From assembly GCA_030278955.1 (NCBI GenBank), contig JAOANR010000002.1, positions 20,632,057 through 20,696,056 of the forward strand: DNA of 64,000 bases, in the 5' to 3' direction. Every line of letters starts with the position of its first letter. The stretch's first letter is position 1. Shown here piece after piece: positions 30,662 to 41,807 of the stretch. The notes under the pieces were generated by a model. It saw only the letters and a list, made by a program, of their open reading frames with translations, ran no database searches and was not told where the DNA came from. The DNA is from Hygrophila difformis. Taxonomy: Eukaryota > Streptophyta > Magnoliopsida > Lamiales > Acanthaceae. The translations under genes were made by a program, and so were the position numbers.

Positions 30662-31206
30662 GAGTTCGAATTATGCATCAATTCGAATTAATTCGAATTG
30701 GTGCATTCTGTGAGAGATGCGAGTTATTCAGGCCAATTCGAATTAATTCGAATTGGCTTGAAAGACAAAAATACACGCACAAGTTCGAATTCTGAATCAA
30801 TTCGAATTAATTCGAATTGACTCACAATTCGAACCTAGTGGTGGGGATTGACTTCGCATAGAAATGCTTTTGTGAGCTAATTCGAATTATTGGTGTGGTT
30901 CGAATTAATTCGAACTTCCCCACAATTCGAATTGCTCACTTGCATAAGAGAATGCCTTTTGTATGCAAATTCGAATTAGTCAGGCAATTCGAATTAATTC
31001 GAATTGCCTTATAATTCGAATTGCACACTTGGCCAAATAAATCATCCGAAAATTCTGCCTTGGGTGCCAATTTGAATTTGCATGGTAATTCGAATTAGTT
31101 CGAATTGCCTGCATAATTCGAATTAACTTATCCGAGGGTGAAAATTTCCAAGGCAAAATGTCTTATGTGGTATGTTCCAAGCAATTCGAATTAATTCGAA
31201 TTTTCT
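30662..31206. repeat. TTCGAA dyad cluster upstream of the env-position gene
   Basis: About 22 TTCGAA cores. It includes a 28-bp perfect palindrome at 30982-31009 and a 26-bp one around 30733-30758. The bases flanking the double decamer change together (AGGC/GCCT, GCC/GGC, TC/GA), keeping symmetry. It sits about 160-700 bp upstream of the ATG at 30504. Confidence 0.8.
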
Positions 31207-31651
31207 TGAAATGAAAAGTGAACCACACTCAAGACTTCGGAAAATTTAGTTTTCAAAAATTTATGTTCATCAAGATGAACTCAATAGCAAACATATCTAC
31301 ACAGAATTAGAATCTAAAACATATTGCTTGCATAAATTAGGTTGGGTTAACAATTTTATTTTATGAATTTATTCTGGATTTTAGATTTCTCTAAATTCCA
31401 GAATTAATTTTCATTAAATATAATATTAACCCAACCGGGAACCTGGTTTTTGGAAGCTTTATCTTTCTTTTTGTTGGTTCCTCGAATTCCTGCAAAACAA
31501 TTATAAAAAGGTATTAGGTTTTCTCCAAATATCAACATCCTCACATTTAGAGTCTTAGTACTCTAAATATTCAATTGATTTTTGGATACTTTGTCCCAAT
31601 AAAAATAAGTGAAGCAAGTAATAAATAAGTAAGTAAATATATGTATAATAT
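31207..31651 (-). other. Spacer after pol with polypurine-tract-like motif
   Basis: AT-rich. At 31535-31549 it has the same motif as the true polypurine tract, followed on the sense strand by TGATA as at the LTR start. A 9-bp inverted repeat ATTTAGAGT/ACTCTAAAT lies at 31546-31569. No ORF is recognised. Confidence 0.5.
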
Positions 31652-34600
31652 TTATTGAGCATAAGCCGGTTCTGTTGTCATTTGAGCTTCTTTTTCGGGG
31701 TCGAACTGCCCAAGATACTCCTTCAATCTGTGTCCATTCACTACCAGCTCTCCCTTGTCAGTTCGGATCCTGACAGCTCCACTTTTAAACACGTGCACCA
31801 CTTCGTATGGCCCTTCCCATCTGGATTTAAGCTTTCCGGGAAACAGCTTCAACCTAGAATTGAATAACAAGACATTCTGGCCAACATAGAAGTGTTTAGA
31901 CTTAATACGACGATCGTGTAACTTCTGGGTCCGCTCTTTATAAATCCTCGAGCTTTCATAAGCTTGCGCACGTATTTCCTCAATTTCATTGAGGTCCAAC
32001 TTGCGCTTACTCTGAGCAACTCGTGAGTCAAAATTGAGCATTCGTACGACCCAATAAGCCTTATGCTCTAGTTCTACGGGAAAATGACAGGCCTTCCCGA
32101 AGACGAGTCTGTATGGAGACATCCCAATGGGAGTCTTGAATGCAGTGCGGTATGCCCATAAAGCATCATTGAGCTTACGTGACCAATCTTTGCGAGTTGT
32201 CCCCACAGTGGCCTCGAGTATGTGTTTGATTTCGCGGTTTGAGACCTCGACTTGACCACTGGTTTGGGGATGGTAAGGCGTGCCGATCTTGTGGAGAATC
32301 CCATTTTTGCTCATAAGATTTGCAAATGCTTTATTAACAAAATGGGTTCCTCCATCTGATATGATCACCCTGGGTACACCAAATCTATTGAAAATGTTAT
32401 TTTTCAAAAATTTGACGACCTGGTTGCCATCATTGGTTGGCAGTGCAACGGCCTCAACCCACTTGGAAACGTAATCGACAGCTACCAAGATGTAATGGTT
32501 CCCATCAGATGTCAGGAATGGTCCCATGAAGTCAATACCCCATACATCGAAAATCTCGAGAGTGAGAATTCCTTGTTGAGGCATCTCATCCCTCTTGGAG
32601 ATATTCCCTAGTCTTTGGCATCTGTCGCAAGCTTTAACAAACGCTTTGCAATCCTCGTAAATGGTAGGCCAATAAAAACCGCACTCGAGCACCTTATGGG
32701 CTGTTCGAGTGGGGCCATGGTGACCTCCATATTCCGACTCATGGCATTTCTTAGCGATTTGATAAGCCTCGTGCTCAGTTACACATCGTCTAATAATCGA
32801 ATCTGCACAATGCTTGAAGAGATAAGGATCTTCCCAGAAGTAGTTAACTACATCTCGGTTGAACCTTGCTTTGTGGCCCCTGCTTTGAAATGGTGGAATT
32901 ATTCCGCATGCTAAAAAGTTAGCAATATCGGAAAACCACGGACAAGCTTGATCATGAAGATGCAAGGCAAACAGTTGCTCGTCCGGAAAATTCTCATTTA
33001 CGGCTAGCTCATTTTTATCATTTTCTAGTCGAGACAAATGGTCAGCAGCACCATTGTCTCTGCCTTTTCTATCTTTTATTATAATGTTGAATTGTTGCAA
33101 CAAAAGTACCCACCTGATTAATCGAGGTTTGGCGTCTTGTTTGCTAAACAAGTATCTCAGTGCAGAGTGATCTGTGTACACTGTGGTTTTCGTACCAATA
33201 AGATATTGTCTGAATTTATCAAACGCAAAAACCACATCATACATCTCCTTCTCCGTGGTGGTGTAATTAATTTGGGCCTCATTCAGGGCATGACTTGCGT
33301 AATGAATTACACAATGCTTCCCTTCCTTATGTTGCCCAAGAAATGCACCCACGGCGAGATCACTTGCATCACACATTACCTCGAAAGGCATTGACCAATC
33401 GGGTGGTTGCACTATTGGAGCAGAAATCAACATCTCTTTGAGCGTGTCAAAGGCTTGAACACACGCTTCATTTATTACGAAAGGATTTTCTTTACAAAGC
33501 AAGTTAGTGAGCGGCTTGGCAATTTTAGAAAAGTCTTTAATGAATCTCCGGTAGAAACCGGCATGCCCTAAGAAACTCCTAACTGCTTTTATTGAATTAG
33601 GCAATGGTAGGTTTGAGATGACTGAGACCTTAGCCCTGTCGACTTCGATGCCTACGCGCGAGATGCGGTGACCTAACACTATTCCTTCGGTGACCATGAA
33701 ATGGCACTTCTCCCAGTTCAAAACTAGGTTGGTGTCCTCACATCTTTTCAAAATTTGTGCAAGATTAGTCAAGCATTCATCAAAAGTATCTCCATACACA
33801 GAGAAGTCATCCATGAAAACTTCAATGCATTTTTCGATAAATTCTGAGAAAATTGACATCATGCATCTTTGAAATGTGGCAGACGCATTACAAAGTCCAA
33901 AAGGCATGCGCCTGTACGCAAAAGTTCCATATGGCAAGTGAATGTGGTCTTGTCGTGATCCTCGCTAGCTATTACAATCTGATTATAGCCAGAGTACCCA
34001 TCCAAAAAGCAATAGAACTCCCTTCCGGCCAACCGCTCTAGCATCTGATCAATGAATGGCAAGGGGAAATGGTCCTTCCTGGTAGCGGTATTGAGCTTCC
34101 GGTAGTCGATGCAAACTCTCCAACCGGTCACTGGACGCGTCGCCACTTCTTCTCCTTGCTCATTAGTCGTTACACAGATCCCCCCACGTTTCGGTACGAC
34201 CTGCACTGGGCTAACCCATTTGCTATCAGAGATAGGATAGATGATACCAGCATCTAAGAGCTTGATAACTTCTTTCCTTACCATTTCCTGCATATGGGGG
34301 TTCAGACGCCTTTGTGGTTGCCTTGAGGGCTTGTACTCCTCTTCCATTAAAATTCTGTGCATGCAAACAGAGGGGCTTATTCCTTTTATATCAGAAATGG
34401 TCCATCCGATTGCATGTACATATTTCTTTAGAATGTCTACCAGAGCTTTTTCTTGTTCTTGTGTCAGCTTGGCAGACACAATCACCGGTAATCTTTTATG
34501 TTCAGCGAGAAAGACGTACTTAAGATGTTCCGCAAGTGTTTTAAGTTCAAGCTCTGGTGGGCATTCAACGGAAGGCAGTAATTTGCGAGAAATGGATGGG

Positions 34601-34790
34601 AGAGAGAGAGATCAGATTTACCTTCAGGATCCTGTGTCAGTACAGGATCCACTTCCTCCTCAGCGGTGCTTTCCTCTTCCTCCGGGATGAACTCAACTCC
34701 ATCGAATTCTTCAAGGTCCTCAGAGATAGGGTCCTCGAAGTGGACAGCGTTGCAGCTCCTTGGTTGCTCCGCACCTTCAGGCTTCAGTAC
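31652..34790 (-). pseudogene. pol: Athila-1 pol (RT, RNase H, integrase), frameshifted
   Basis: In sense order: an acidic linker from 34790, open in the protease frame; a frameshift at a CT run near 34605; the RT N-terminus (34485-33859) with WRVCIDYRKLN and FLDGYSGYNQI; a one-base loss near 33938 between TTFTC and PYGTFAYRR; then an open 761-residue frame (33937-31652). The latter has RT catalytic FMDDFSVYG, RNase H with [11 protein letters not shown], the His2-Cys2 finger, integrase D-D-E at [15 protein letters not shown] and [10 protein letters not shown], and no chromodomain. The C-terminus ends TTEPAYAQ. The catalytic residues are present but the frame is broken, so this copy cannot make RT as it stands. 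Confidence 0.8.
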
Positions 34791-36539
34791 CTATTTTGGA
34801 ACTTTGTTTGGCTCATCAGTCACAGAGTTTATGCTCTCATCCTCACTCCTACTTTCTATTACATCAAATATGGAACAAGATCCCTCATTCGGAAACTTCT
34901 GCAGCTGTTCCATGTCAAAGGTGATTTCTTTGTCATCGACCCTCAATGTGACTATTCCAGATTTGGCATCGATCAGTGCACCGCCAGTGGCCAGAAACGG
35001 GCGTCCCATGATAAGTGGCATTTCAGAGTCCTCTTCGATGTCGAGGATGATGAAGTCAACCGGGAAAAGAACTTGACCGGTTTTGACTACCACATCCTTG
35101 AGGATTCCTACGGGCTTCGTGATTGATCTGTCTGCAAGCTGCAACTTCATCCTGACTGGTTCAATCTCCCCGAGCCTTAGGCGAATTGCCATGGCTAAGG
35201 GCATCACATTGATGCTGGATCCTAGATCACATAACCCCATGCTCACTTTGGCCTTCCCAATCTGTACTGGTAGCGTGCAACATCCAGGGTCTTCTTTCTT
35301 TTCGGGTAGTTTCTTCTGAACTATGGCACTGCATGTGCTGTTGAGGACAATCACCTCCTCCTGCTCTACCTGCCTTTTCCCTGAAATCAATTCTTTCAAG
35401 AACTTAGCATAGGTGGGCATTTCTGAAATCATTTCCACGAGAGGAATGGTTATCTCTACAGGCCTTAACCGTTCTAGAAATTTCTTGAATTTTAGGTCAT
35501 GTTCCTTATTTTTAAGACGTGCTGGGTATGGCACCCTTGGCATGTACTTATTATTGTTTGTTTTTGGTGGTAAAGAGAAGGAAGTTGTACCTTCAACCCT
35601 ACCCTTTTCAGCTCCCTTTGCAGCTTCAGCCTGCGGAATAGCTGTTTCTGATTTGTCCTCGACCAGTTCAATACCGTCTCCTCCTTCAATCCTTTCATTT
35701 TCACCCTCCACTGGATCCTTTTCCTCTTCGGCCGTCTCTTTTCCATGTCCAACAATTCCTTTTAGAGTCTTGCCTCCCCGCAATGTGATTGCTTTACACT
35801 GCGGGTTAGCTTCAGTACTGCTTGGAAGTGTTCCTTTCCCCCTGTTCTGTAGTTCCTTGGCCAATTGGGTGACTTGCGTCTCCACATTCTTGATTGATGA
35901 CTGCAGTTGTTGGTTTATATCCTTCTGGTTGGCTATAAACTCAGTCATCAAATTCTCCAGACAAGATGGTGGCCTTTGGTTATATTGTTGATTCTGATCA
36001 GGTTGGGATTGGAAATTCTGGAAATTCTGACCTTGGTTCTGATTAGGCCTCTGTTGGATCTGAGGTTGGAAATTCTGATTCTGATTTTGGAAGTTCTGCA
36101 CTCTTTGCTGGACGAATCCTTGATTCTGAGGTCTGAAGTTTTGCTGTGGGTTTTGATTTGCGAACTGGTTGGGCTGGTTTGGCTGCAACAAATGCGCATT
36201 AAGTGCATTGTTGTTGGAATAGGAGAGATTGGGATGGCGATTTTGGTAGTTCCCGGCATAATTACAACTCTCTGTAGCTATCTGTTGGCATGTATCAGTT
36301 GGATGAGGTCCCTGACACAGTCCACAGACAACTCCCGATTGCTGTGTTTGAACTTGGTCTGATGAGGTTCCTGCCTGAGAAGTGTCTATTCCCTTCCCTT
36401 TTTCCTGGCCCAGCTGTATCGCAGCTACCTGTTCTTGCAATTTTTCAAAATCTGTTTTCCCTTCACTTACAGCAAAGACTTTTCTAGGAGGATCCTCCTT
36501 CCTATCATCTGTGTTTAGGATGGATCTGTTGACAGACAT
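34791..36539 (-). CDS. Athila-1 nucleocapsid and protease ORF
   Basis: A 582-residue ORF. It has one zinc knuckle variant, C-x2-C-x3-H-x4-C (CGLCQGPHPTDTC), then a long Gln/Asn-rich stretch (about 85-200). A retropepsin-like domain near residues 415-540 has CDLGSSINVMP around the active Asp and PLIMGRPFLATGGALID near its end, as in Athila proteases. An in-frame TAG separates it from the upstream gag ORF (stop at 36555), and another in-frame TAG (34791-34793) separates it from the RT linker. If these are sequencing-true they cut one polyprotein into three; stop readthrough is possible but not shown. Confidence 0.75.
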   Translation of the reverse strand: MSVNRSILNTDDRKEDPPRKVFAVSEGKTDFEKLQEQVAAIQLGQEKGKGIDTSQAGTSSDQVQTQQSGVVCGLCQGPHPTDTCQQIATESCNYAGNYQNRHPNLSYSNNNALNAHLLQPNQPNQFANQNPQQNFRPQNQGFVQQRVQNFQNQNQNFQPQIQQRPNQNQGQNFQNFQSQPDQNQQYNQRPPSCLENLMTEFIANQKDINQQLQSSIKNVETQVTQLAKELQNRGKGTLPSSTEANPQCKAITLRGGKTLKGIVGHGKETAEEEKDPVEGENERIEGGDGIELVEDKSETAIPQAEAAKGAEKGRVEGTTSFSLPPKTNNNKYMPRVPYPARLKNKEHDLKFKKFLERLRPVEITIPLVEMISEMPTYAKFLKELISGKRQVEQEEVIVLNSTCSAIVQKKLPEKKEDPGCCTLPVQIGKAKVSMGLCDLGSSINVMPLAMAIRLRLGEIEPVRMKLQLADRSITKPVGILKDVVVKTGQVLFPVDFIILDIEEDSEMPLIMGRPFLATGGALIDAKSGIVTLRVDDKEITFDMEQLQKFPNEGSCSIFDVIESRSEDESINSVTDEPNKVPK

Positions 36540-36554
36540 TGTCTCAATCTTCTC

Positions 36555-37640
36555 CTAAGCTTGGTCCATAGGCAAGTGGAGTAAATGTCGTCCGCCAGCA
36601 GCGTCTAACATTGTTCTCCATGGATGGGTGAGTCCTCCGTAGAATTTCCTCAATTGCTCCCATGGTGCGTACCCGTGTTGGGGGCATCGCCTGATGAGGC
36701 CCAAGAATCTTTCTTTCGCATCATATAATGATTCGTCTGTCTTCATTTTAAAATCTCCAATCTTAGCTCGTCCTTCCTCAATCTTTGATTCTGGAAAATA
36801 CTTCAGCAAAAAGCTCCTTACCAAGTCTGCCCAAGTGCTCCTCTGATTGATAGGCAATGACTTATACCAGTCCCTGGCACCACTATATAAAGAAAATGGA
36901 AACAACATTAGCCTAATAGCATCAGGAGAGACTCCCTGATTTTTGATCGTGTCGCAGAGCTCCAGGAAGGTCTGGAGATGATCATGAGGGTCCTCATGAT
37001 TTGCACCGCAGAACTGATTGTTTTGCACCAAATTAATGAGTGCCGGTTTGAGCTCGAAATTGCGTGCGGGAAAGTGTGCTCTCCCAAGTCCATCCAGATA
37101 GGGCTCTACTATTGGTTGCATGAAGTCTGCTGCTGCTTGCTGCTGTTGTTGATTTCCTTGTTCAGCTTGGTTCTGGTTCTGTTGGTGGTAGTTGGGAAAT
37201 TGCTGGAAGTTATGTGGATCTTGTGGGTTGTTCTGAAACTGATCTGGATTGAAAGCTTGGTTTTGGTATTGTTGGTTTGGTATGTTTTGGTTTTGGTGAA
37301 ATTGGTTTAGGGGTGGTGGCGGTTGTTGGTGGAATTGCTGGTATTGTTGCTGATTGGGATTTGGTAGATTCTCCTCTTCGTTGGCACGATTAGGATGTTC
37401 TACCATTCCTCCGTCAGCTCCATTACAAGGGTTATTTGGTGGTTGGTCTATGGGTAAGATCGGGGGAATGTTCTGGTTATCTGCCATGTCTGATAGATTG
37501 CTGCTCGATGTTTCAGGTGAAGTGCGGGTCCGACGCTCCTGCTCCCTCCGCCTTCTGGCTTCTGCCCTCAGTTGGCGAGCAGTCCTTTCTATTTCTAGAT
37601 CGAACGGTAGCTCCGGCAATGTGTTCCTTCTCCGTTGCAT
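36555..37640 (-). CDS. gag: Athila-1 Gag, capsid part
   Basis: A 361-residue ORF starting MQRRRNTLPELPFDLE, 128 nt from the primer site. A Pro/Gln/Asn-rich N-terminal half is followed by the Athila capsid domain: FELKPALINLVQNNQFCG, DPHDHLQTFLELCDTIKNQG, RLMLFPFSLYSGARDWYKSL, LVRSFLLKYFPESKIEEGRAKI and LRKFYGGL. Translation stops at TAG 36555, and the same frame goes on into the nucleocapsid ORF. It forms the virus-like particle in which reverse transcription takes place (family knowledge). Confidence 0.85.
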   Translation of the reverse strand: MQRRRNTLPELPFDLEIERTARQLRAEARRRREQERRTRTSPETSSSNLSDMADNQNIPPILPIDQPPNNPCNGADGGMVEHPNRANEEENLPNPNQQQYQQFHQQPPPPLNQFHQNQNIPNQQYQNQAFNPDQFQNNPQDPHNFQQFPNYHQQNQNQAEQGNQQQQQAAADFMQPIVEPYLDGLGRAHFPARNFELKPALINLVQNNQFCGANHEDPHDHLQTFLELCDTIKNQGVSPDAIRLMLFPFSLYSGARDWYKSLPINQRSTWADLVRSFLLKYFPESKIEEGRAKIGDFKMKTDESLYDAKERFLGLIRRCPQHGYAPWEQLRKFYGGLTHPWRTMLDAAGGRHLLHLPMDQA

Positions 37641-37768
37641 AAGCAGTTGGTATCAAGATTTGACAGTACCTGTACAATCCCCAAGTTAGTGATGGTTTAA
37701 TAGCAGATACAAAGAATATCTATGAGTAAATCAGGAGTGTAATTCTCCTAGTAAACGGCGCTGCATCC
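37641..37768 (-). other. Leader between primer site and gag of Athila-1
   Basis: 128 bp without ORF. Its part next to the primer site (AAACGGCGCTG at 37754-37764) is repeated in degenerate form within the LTR (37939-37949). Confidence 0.6.
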
Positions 37769-37786
37769 TCCCCGGCAACGGCGCCA
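37769..37786 (-). other. Primer binding site, tRNA-Asp type
   Basis: The minus strand reads TGGCGCCGTTGCCGGGGA, the classic Athila/Tat primer site, directly abutting the LTR end at 37787. Confidence 0.9.
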
Positions 37787-37938
37787 TGAAACTATTGACG
37801 AGCTTCATCAACACGAGTAATTTTCTGAAATATCAGGTTTGGATTTATTAAATGAAAAGAGTTATGATTTAGGGAAGGGGTTTAAGGATATATTATGATT
37901 TCCCTTTTTTTATTACTCATGTGGGGTGTTTTAATCTC

Positions 37939-37977
37939 AAACGGCGCTGTGGTCCTTCCCGCCATGAAACTTTTGAC
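37939..37977 (-). other. Fossil primer-site/LTR-end junction inside the LTR
   Basis: The + strand shows AAACGGCGCTG, a shortened CCC-rich stretch, then GCCATGAAACTTTTGAC. This follows the order of the real junction at 37754-37800 (AAACGGCGCTG, the primer site, CCATGAAACTATTGAC). The left LTR has the same at 18556-18594. Weaker repeats of GCCATGAAACTTTTGAC occur at about 38040 and 38087. Confidence 0.6.
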
Positions 37978-40396
37978 AAATATCACGGTGCAACCGGGAT
38001 TGACCTTCAGTCTGTCACCCTGAAAGTCCCTGGTATCTGCGCCATGATACTTCTCATAATTTCATGTCACGAAAGCACCTGCCATGAAGCTTTTGAACAT
38101 CTTCCCACTGTATGAGTATTTTCCCAAAATGTTGTGTTTTTATTTACTCGTGTCAAGAAACTGTGCTCCCGAAAGCGCACGGGTCAAAAATTGCAGTAAT
38201 TTATAGTAAGTACCGGATCGTTCACTGGAGGATGTGCGATGGAAGCAGGGCCCACGTCGTTTACTAAGATTTTCCACTCGGTTACTCGTTTCAAGTTTTG
38301 CAAGGGTTTCTAACAACTACTTGACATAATTTAAACCAGATCATGAAAGCAGTAAAAATTATTCTACAAAGCGTGGTAAATCATATCTAGGAAAGCAAGT
38401 AAATCTATACTACGAAAGCAATATAAAATTATGCTACGCTATCTAGAAAGCAGGTTTAAATATGACAGAAGGGACAGGGAGGAAATAATAAAGATTGGAC
38501 AAGATTCAGATGAAACACAATTAAACTTCCATTTTTAATACACAGATCTTAGTTTGGGATAATCCTCTAGTTAGCTAACTCTCATACTTTCTACACCATG
38601 TTCCCTTTAACAGACAGGTACTTACGGTAAGAATTTACATGCTCTTAAGACAACAATTTCTAAGATACCACAGACTTATAACTCCCTCCACAGGCCTTGT
38701 GAAGTTACATTACATATCTGTGGTGGATAAGCAACACCTAACATATCATTAGTTGACATGCCAAGTACTCCTATCATTCCCCCATGTCACACCCAAAGTT
38801 TCAAATCAAGCCCCAAACCATTCCATAACTCTCGAACCTTTTAACAGATGGACAGCCCCTAATTCTTCCGAGTGGCCTCTATGAAAGCATTTAAAAGGAA
38901 AGCAGTAAAGAAAGCTGTAAAGAAAGCATTTAAATCTATCACTCGGAATCGTTAAAAACGTCTCTTTCCGTTAGTATAAAAGAGCCCCTGGTCTTGGTGA
39001 CCAGATGCAGATCAAGAACCCCCGAGATATCAATAAGCCACAGAGCTTACAACATCTGGGTAGTTATGAGATACAAACTAAATGAAACAGATCCATAAAT
39101 GAACCTATTCCGGATGTACTCACTCAAGACTCCATTCTAGACTTTGGCAGAAGAAGATAGTAGTCGAAGGAATACTCGACCTTACCTTAGAAATTCACCA
39201 AGGCCTATATGTTGTTCCTCTAGTATTATTTATCACATCTCATCTATACCCAAGTGGATATTGACTTAATGCGATATCTAATATCAGATTTCCAACATAC
39301 AACAATTTTGAGAAGCAAATGAATATTTGAAAATCATTCCCTAAACAGGTACTAAACTCTCAATTAAAACACAGATCCTTTCAGTCTAGTCGAGACCTAA
39401 TCGCTGACTCTGCTTCTAAGCTCTCAAAATCAACCCCCAGTGGAATATGAATTAGTCATAACTGTTGAATTTATCCCTTACTCAGATCCGGATTTTACAA
39501 AGGAATTTTTGTTGGAAATTTATTATGCAGCATCTGATTTAAATCAAGACTTCTGTGTCCAAGGAGAAGGATCCCCAAAATAATAGTAAGACCAGAACAT
39601 CTACATAATAGTATCATGCATACATGTATATGAAAAGGAAAATAAAATACCCCAAAATATATGGTGGGGTTAGACGGAATGCGATACACAAAGATGGATT
39701 AGCCTGAGATGAGAAGAAATCGGCTAAAAGGAGTGCCAGAGATAGTTGGGGTTTTCCGGACTGCAAACATCTGCTGTCCGGTTCCCAATTTTCCCAGATG
39801 ATTGATTTCAGACAAAAAGAATTCCAAACAACGGTGACCGCCGCCATTTAGTTTTCTTTTGTCTGTGAGTGGAAGAATAACCCACATGTTTCTTGCTGTA
39901 ATATTTCTCAACTGATGTTGGTCGTCATCAATTAATACTATTGCAGCTTGAATTCAGGTTGAGAAATTAAGATAAGGAAAGTTAAAACTGTATCTGATTA
40001 GGAATTGGCTGAGTGACTAATCGAAACTCTTGTAAAGAGAACGCTCGCCGGAGCTTCCACCAACCACTAACCAGATCATGCAAAATAACAGATAATAATT
40101 GACACACAGAAGACGGGTTAGTCGATATCCCTGTGAAGGGACCTTTCACCAACATTAATCTGTGGTGTTTCTCATTATCCGTTCATACACACAATGAAAG
40201 AGAAAACATAAAAGCAAGAAAATATTTTTTGGTATTGTGTGGGTGTTAAGCACACAATAGGTAGACACTAGAGGGTTGAAATGTGTAATGGATAGAAATC
40301 AGATGGACTGGGCCGAGGCCCAATACACCCATGCAACTTACACAAATCATAAGAGAAAATGTTTTTGGAGTTTACAAAATAGAAGGGATAGTTCAA

Positions 40397-40855
40397 TTCG
40401 AATTATTGGGGTAATTCGAATTGAGAATGCATGAAGGATGAAGTAGGATCTTACCCAATTAATCCTTGCAAAGGAATGAGATATCATCTAATTCGAATTG
40501 TTGAGCAATTCGAATTAATTCGAATTGAATAACTCGAATTGATGAAGTCCTTTCCTTGCTCAAAATTGACTAAGGCATATACCTCAAGAGGAAGGTGAAT
40601 TCGAATTGTTCAGCAATTCGAATTAATTTGAATTGCACAATTCGAATTGGTAAGAGATGGAAAAATAAACTAAGGCATGAATGGATGGTATGCAATACAA
40701 TGTGGTTTCCCATGCCAATTCGAATTGTTGAACCAATTCGAATTAATTCGAATTGGAGAATTCGAATTGGTTAGAAACCACATGAAGGAAATTTTTGGTT
40801 GTGCAATTCGAATTTCTTAGGCAATTCGAGATAATTCGAATTGCCTCAATTCGAA
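40397..40855. repeat. TTCGAA dyad cluster, 5' LTR, leader side
   Basis: Counterpart of 21015-21476, with a few substitutions that create or destroy single cores (for example AATTTGAATT at 40625). Confidence 0.8.
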
Positions 40856-41728
40856 TTACACATTTTCAAACACTAACAATTTTTGTTCTCACAAGTATGG
40901 GTTAGGTGAACACTGTGCTGTAATGATGGGTTTAGATTTACTAAATCCCTCATCTCACATCAATGTCACTTCACAACCACCCTAGTGAGGTTTTCAAGAA
41001 ATAAACAAACACATGTCCAGTGGGTATTGGCAAGATTTAAACCCTATTTCTACAAACAAAGGATCAAAGATCAAAGAACCTAAAACATCTAGAAAATCAA
41101 GAACTGCATGAATAAAGCTAAGAACACCTATGTCATCTAAGGCAGCATAAAAATAAAAACAAGGCAGGAAAAATAAGACATAAAGGTAAATACTAACAAA
41201 CCTAAAAATGTCTAAACCTAAGAACACTTATTTGAAGCTCTAATGCACAAAATCAAGCTAACAACCCACCAAACATGTATTTATTAAGTTTGAATGTCAA
41301 CTAGGACATAATAAATGTAACCTAGTTGAAACAAACAAACATGCTAAGCATTTATTTCTAAAGAAAGCATTAAAGAGTGTCAAAACACATGAATAACACC
41401 ATTTCTGGAAATTTTCTTGTATTGACACTTTGAAAGCAAAATAAAGAACCCAAAACCATCATTAACTTGAAGGTAGGGTTTATTCCACTAGAAAGCATAT
41501 AAAAATCTGGAAATGGCTACTCTAAGGGTTACACAAACTGCTTCTATACTACACTAAGATCAAAGCATGTAAAAATTACACTACTTGCAAGAAAAATAAA
41601 ATAAACTAAACTAAACTACCTACCTAACCCTTAAGGGGTGTGGAACCTCCTGCTGTTCTTTTTGTCCCAAGCTGCTTTTTTGGCAGAATTCTTGATCTAA
41701 GGATATTTCTTGTGTTGAGGGAGGTCAG

Positions 41729-41736
41729 CTTTTATA
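41729..41736 (-). promoter_or_regulatory. TATA box of the Athila-1 5' LTR
   Basis: TATAAAAG on the minus strand, next to the upstream dyad cluster 41808-42203. This is the likely promoter for the genomic RNA. Confidence 0.65.
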
Positions 41737-41807
41737 GACAAACTTCGAAACCCTAGGCCCACCAATTTATGCTCATGCTCCACAGCTTCAATGAGTGAAG
41801 TTCGAAT

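Noticed and set aside
30662..31206. Heat-shock elements, because of repeated TTC and GAA
   Set aside because: The spacing is TTCGAA with no gap, and GAATTAATTC between double decamers. The plant element needs GAA and TTC alternating with 2-nt gaps.
29085..31549. A separate LTR retrotransposon between the two tract-like motifs
   Set aside because: There is no matching TG...CA pair, no primer site and no target duplication. The block holds a promoter, exon 1 and an intron instead.
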